DNA of 42,849 bases, from the NCBI RefSeq assembly GCF_024623785.1, contig NZ_JANKBZ010000054.1, positions 1-42,849 of the forward strand, read 5' to 3'. How positions within the stretch are numbered: position 1 is the first letter of the stretch; each line of letters opens with the position of its first letter. Below, piece after piece: positions 40,089 through 42,849 of the stretch. The position numbers and the translations under genes were made by a program. The notes beneath the pieces were generated by a model. The model was not told the origin of the DNA, made no database searches, and saw only the letters and a program-made list of their open reading frames with translations. The DNA comes from Archangium lipolyticum. Its GTDB lineage: Bacteria; Myxococcota; Myxococcia; Myxococcales; Myxococcaceae.

Positions 40089-40910
40089 ATGCCCCTGCCA
40101 GCGCATCCCTTCTTCCGCGGCCTCTCCCCCACCCTGCACATCTCCCACCGGGGAGGCTCGCTGCTCGCGCCCGAGAACACCCTGGCCGCCTTCCGCATGG
40201 CGGTGGAGCGCTACCTCACCCGGATGCTGGAGACGGACGTGCACCTCACCCGGGACGGAGAGCTGGTGGTGGCCCACGACGCCACCCTGGAGCGATGCAC
40301 GAACGGACAGGGAGCCATCGCGGACCACACGCTGGCCGAGCTCCAGAGCCTGGACGCCGGCTACTGCTTCACCCGGGACGGGGGCCGCACCTTCCCCTTC
40401 CGGGACCAGGGAATCCGCATGCCCTCCCTGCGCGAGGCGCTGCGGGCCTTCCCGGACCTGCACTTCAACATCGAGGTGAAGCCGGACGTGCCGGGCATCG
40501 AGGATGCCTTCTTCCAGGTGCTGCGCGAGGAGGGCGCCCTGGAGCGGGTGTGCGTGGGCAGCGAGCTGGACGAGGTGGGCGAGCGGATGGCCCGGGTGAT
40601 GCCGGACGCGTGCCATTTCTACCCGCGCGACGCGCTGGCGGCCTTCGTGCTGGCGGTGCGGGCGGGCGAGCAACCGCCGGACGACCGGCGCTACACCGTC
40701 CTGGACATGCCCCTGTACTTTGGCGACATGCGACTGGTGGACGAGGCGCTCCTGCGCGCGGTGGACGCCCACGGCAAGTGGCTCAACGTGTGGACGGTGG
40801 ACGAGCCCGACGAGATGCGGCAGCTGGTGGCCGAGGGGGTCGGTGGCATCATGACCGACAGACCGGATCTGCTGCGCCAGGTCTTGGACGAGCGGCAAAA
40901 CCCGCGCTAA
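40089..40910 (+). CDS. Glycerophosphodiester phosphodiesterase
   Basis: 273 residues. GDPD-family TIM barrel with the catalytic residues HRGG (His20, Arg21), Glu48 and Asp50 in LETDVHLTRDGELVVAHD (His63), NIEVKP (Glu129, Lys131) and a late WTVDEPDEM. It hydrolyses glycerophosphodiesters from phospholipids to glycerol-3-phosphate and an alcohol. No signal peptide is visible, so it acts in the cytoplasm. GGGAG is before ATG 40089. It starts a plus-strand operon with the deoxynucleoside kinase (4 bases after its stop) and thioesterase. Confidence 0.95.
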   Translation: MPLPAHPFFRGLSPTLHISHRGGSLLAPENTLAAFRMAVERYLTRMLETDVHLTRDGELVVAHDATLERCTNGQGAIADHTLAELQSLDAGYCFTRDGGRTFPFRDQGIRMPSLREALRAFPDLHFNIEVKPDVPGIEDAFFQVLREEGALERVCVGSELDEVGERMARVMPDACHFYPRDALAAFVLAVRAGEQPPDDRRYTVLDMPLYFGDMRLVDEALLRAVDAHGKWLNVWTVDEPDEMRQLVAEGVGGIMTDRPDLLRQVLDERQNPR

Positions 40911-40914
40911 GCCC

Positions 40915-41709
40915 ATGGCCCGTATGCCCCGCACTCCTCCGCGCAAGCGTGCTCCGAAGGCCCCGGCGACTCCCGAAGCCGCGCAGAACCTCGTCGTGCC
41001 CGAGCCGGCCCTGGCCTCCGAGCCGCCCGTGCCGCCTGCCCCCGAGGCTCCCGCGCGCAACACGGTGCGGCGCCTGCGCGCCCCGCGCTCCAAGCGCTTC
41101 GTGGCACTGGCGGGCAACATCGGCGCGGGCAAGACGACAGCAGCGAAGATCATCAGCCAGACCTTCGGCTTCGAGCTCTTCGACGAGCCCGTCATCGACA
41201 ACCGCTTCCTCAAGGACTACTACGCCAACATGGGGCGGTGGTCCTTCACGCTCCAGCTCGAGTTCCTCATCCGGCGCGTCGAGCACCATGAGCTCATCCA
41301 CTCGGTGAAGAAGAGCTGCGTGCAGGACCGGACGCTGTACGAGGATCCGGAGATCTTCGCCAAGTACCTGCACGGCCTGGGGCACATGACGAACAAGGAG
41401 TTGGACCTGTACTTCGAGTACTTCCAACGCCTGACGCGCAACCTGGGGAGACCGGACAAGGTCATCTACTTCGACGTGCCCAACCTGGACGTGCTGCTGG
41501 GGCGCATCCGGGAGCGGGGCCGCGAGGAGGAGAAGGGAATCGAGAAGGGATTCCTGCGAGGGCTCAACGGCTACTACGCGACCTTCCCCATGGTGTTGCA
41601 GAACAAATACGGAGTGGACTGCCTGGTGTTGGACGTGACCAACCAGGACATCCGCATCGGCCGGGGACGCGAGGAGTTCCTGGACCGGGTCTCCACCTTC
41701 CTCGCCTGA
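40915..41709 (+). CDS. Deoxynucleoside kinase
   Basis: 264 residues. P-loop GNIGAGKTT (67-75), the nucleoside-binding region around FELFDEPVIDNRFLK, DRTLYED (138-144, Asp138-Arg139 as the catalytic pair) and a lid-like RIRERGREEEKG segment mark the deoxyadenosine/deoxyguanosine kinase family. It phosphorylates deoxynucleosides with ATP for DNA-precursor salvage. The first 58 residues are Pro/Ala/Lys-rich (PRTPPRKRAPKAPATPEAAQ) and unlike usual members, which start near the P-loop strand; the extension may be a disordered tether. ATG 40915 is the only start in keeping with the 4-base gap to the upstream gene. Confidence 0.9.
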   Translation: MARMPRTPPRKRAPKAPATPEAAQNLVVPEPALASEPPVPPAPEAPARNTVRRLRAPRSKRFVALAGNIGAGKTTAAKIISQTFGFELFDEPVIDNRFLKDYYANMGRWSFTLQLEFLIRRVEHHELIHSVKKSCVQDRTLYEDPEIFAKYLHGLGHMTNKELDLYFEYFQRLTRNLGRPDKVIYFDVPNLDVLLGRIRERGREEEKGIEKGFLRGLNGYYATFPMVLQNKYGVDCLVLDVTNQDIRIGRGREEFLDRVSTFLA

Positions 41710-41717
41710 GGTTGCAC

Positions 41718-42236
41718 GTGTCCGAGCTCGCCCCCAAGAGCCCCCGCGACTCCGAAGTGGTGATGACGCAGATGATCCTTCCCTCGGACGCCAACCCGGT
41801 GAACGCGGCGTTCGGCGGCAAGGTGATGGAGTGGATCGACGTGTGCGGCGCCATCGCCGCCCAGCGCCACTGCCGGCAGGTAGTGGTCACCGCGTCCATG
41901 GATGATTTGCACTTCCACGCCCCCATCAAGGTGGGCTGGAACGTGACGCTGCACGCGCGAGTGATCGCCACGTTCCGCACGTCGATGGAGGTGGGCGTGA
42001 CGGTGACGGCGGAGAACCCGATGACCGGGGACAAGCACCTCACCACGAGCGCCCTGCTCACCTTCGTGGCGCTCACGGCGGACGGCAAGAAGGTTCCGGT
42101 GCCGCCGCTGAAGCTGGAGACGGAGCAGGAGCAGGAGGCCTTCCGCGAGGCCGAGCAGCGGCGTCAGGACCGGCTCGCGCGCAAGCAGACGAGCCTCACC
42201 TGGCAGCGCGTCATCAAGCCCGGCATCGCGGGCTGA
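41718..42236 (+). CDS. Acyl-CoA thioesterase, hotdog fold
   Basis: 172 residues. The hotdog signature SDANPVNAAFGGKVMEWIDV with Asn/Asp followed by GG-x-VMEWID is the Bfit/YciA-type acyl-CoA thioesterase motif; VVTASMDDLHFHAPIKVGWN and TSALLTFVAL complete the fold. It releases fatty acids from CoA in the cytoplasm. GTG 41718 is chosen because GAGG (41709 region) lies 6 bases upstream; a TTG two codons earlier is less likely. It follows the deoxynucleoside kinase by 8 bases on the same strand and is the last gene of the operon. Confidence 0.9.
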   Translation: MSELAPKSPRDSEVVMTQMILPSDANPVNAAFGGKVMEWIDVCGAIAAQRHCRQVVVTASMDDLHFHAPIKVGWNVTLHARVIATFRTSMEVGVTVTAENPMTGDKHLTTSALLTFVALTADGKKVPVPPLKLETEQEQEAFREAEQRRQDRLARKQTSLTWQRVIKPGIAG

Positions 42237-42256
42237 GGTGACTGGGACAGGGGCGC

Positions 42257-42796
42257 TCAACCGACGGCGGAGGTGGGGAACCCCTGACCCAGAGGCTGGT
42301 TCACGGCGTAGCGCAGCTTGTCGTCACCACCGATGTAGATGACCCGGGGATCCGAAGGCAGGGTCGAGTCCTTGACGAATGCGGCCAGGGAGTCGTGAAC
42401 GTAGGTATCGAAGAACTGGATGATACCCATGTCACGCAAGCCCTGCCCGCGCTTCTCGGCCTCGTACGCCTCGAGCAGCGCCTTGTAGTGCGGGCGCAGC
42501 TTGTGCCTCCCCAGGTACTTCGCGAGGCTCTGGATGGCGCGAGCGTCCTCCAGGAGCTGGGCGTCGTAGATCTTCAAGTAGTCCAGGAACGAACCATCCG
42601 CGCTGGGGAGCGTGTCCAGACGCGCCTTGAGGGTGAGGTACTCGTCCTTCGCAATGGATGCGAACTTCTCTTCTTTTCGTATGGCTTCCTGCTTGTGTCT
42701 CGCACCGTGTGAGTTCTTGAGCGGTAACCGTTCACCGCCCAGGCTCGGTTGATGAGGAGGCAGAGGGGAGGTGACCGGAGAAGTGGTGCTGGACAA
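42257..42796 (-). CDS. Helical protein of unknown function, start uncertain
   Basis: 179 residues from TTG 42796. The N-terminal 40 are Ser/Pro-rich (SSTTSPVTSPLPPHQPS), the rest helical and charged (DEYLTLKARLDTLPSADGSF, LEAYEAEKRGQGLRDMGIIQ), ending FPTSAVG. No motif is recognised. The frame stays open upstream to the window edge with no stop, so the true start could be beyond 42849 and the given start is only the first possible one inside. It converges on the thioesterase gene with 20 bases between stops. Confidence 0.6.
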   Translation of the reverse strand: MSSTTSPVTSPLPPHQPSLGGERLPLKNSHGARHKQEAIRKEEKFASIAKDEYLTLKARLDTLPSADGSFLDYLKIYDAQLLEDARAIQSLAKYLGRHKLRPHYKALLEAYEAEKRGQGLRDMGIIQFFDTYVHDSLAAFVKDSTLPSDPRVIYIGGDDKLRYAVNQPLGQGFPTSAVG

Positions 42797-42849
42797 GGGG
42801 ACGGCAGACGTGGTGTAGCAGAAGCATGGCCGAGGTGGACCCCCGAGAC

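Noticed and set aside
1..42849. CRISPR arrays, tRNA, rRNA and insertion sequences
   Set aside because: I read the window for regularly spaced repeats, tRNA-like cloverleafs and transposase motifs and found none.

Overview
The window looks like part of a chromosome from a predatory myxobacterium (Myxococcota, Cystobacterineae-like). The evidence is high GC with strong G/C at third codon positions, many secreted or lipid-anchored hydrolases, a Ser/Thr kinase with the HRDVSPQN catalytic loop common in myxobacteria, a PilZ/receiver/acyltransferase fusion and a double-core hybrid histidine kinase. This assignment is inferred from gene content only. No rRNA, tRNA, CRISPR array, transposase or phage gene was seen.

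Layout. 1-4.1 kb: end of a MarR regulator, an epoxide hydrolase, a secreted astacin-type protease with a ricin-like lectin tail, a Cys-rich lipoprotein, and an NTF2-like plus DoxX pair. 4.3-8.9 kb: a tight minus-strand operon (YcaC-like hydrolase, amidohydrolase, MFS_3 exporter, two tiny XapX membrane proteins) in which four of the five genes overlap the next. 9.1-18.1 kb: secretion and enzyme region with a GH87-like alpha-1,3-glucanase lipoprotein, a rhomboid protease with a long extra domain, an aminoglycoside-type nucleotidyltransferase, an acetoacetate-decarboxylase-like protein, a gametolysin-like protease with lectin repeats, and a patatin phospholipase. 18.2-22.3 kb: a Tyr/Pro-rich envelope protein and two convergent POT peptide transporters sharing a strong hairpin.

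22.4-29.2 kb: a minus-strand signalling operon (pseudo-receiver/PilZ/acyltransferase protein, methyltransferase, sensor kinase with two kinase cores, YdeI-like protein) whose reading frames touch or overlap. This is the best candidate for an undescribed system. 29.5-36.3 kb: quinolinate synthase, a zinc-ribbon protein, a Trm112-like/methyltransferase fusion, an exported metallothionein-like protein, a GT-C-like membrane protein, an unknown soluble protein and a SprT-like protease with an apparently leaderless promoter. 36.5-42.8 kb: a membrane Ser/Thr kinase behind a lipoprotein gene, then a plus-strand operon (glycerophosphodiesterase, deoxynucleoside kinase, thioesterase) and an unknown helical protein at the edge.

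How they fit. The proteases, glucanase, patatin and two peptide transporters suit a lifestyle of digesting other cells and importing peptides. Non-coding structure includes two copies of a 37-nt hairpin bracketing the gametolysin-like protease, two copies of a CCCTCTCCC palindrome, and several candidate terminators between genes.
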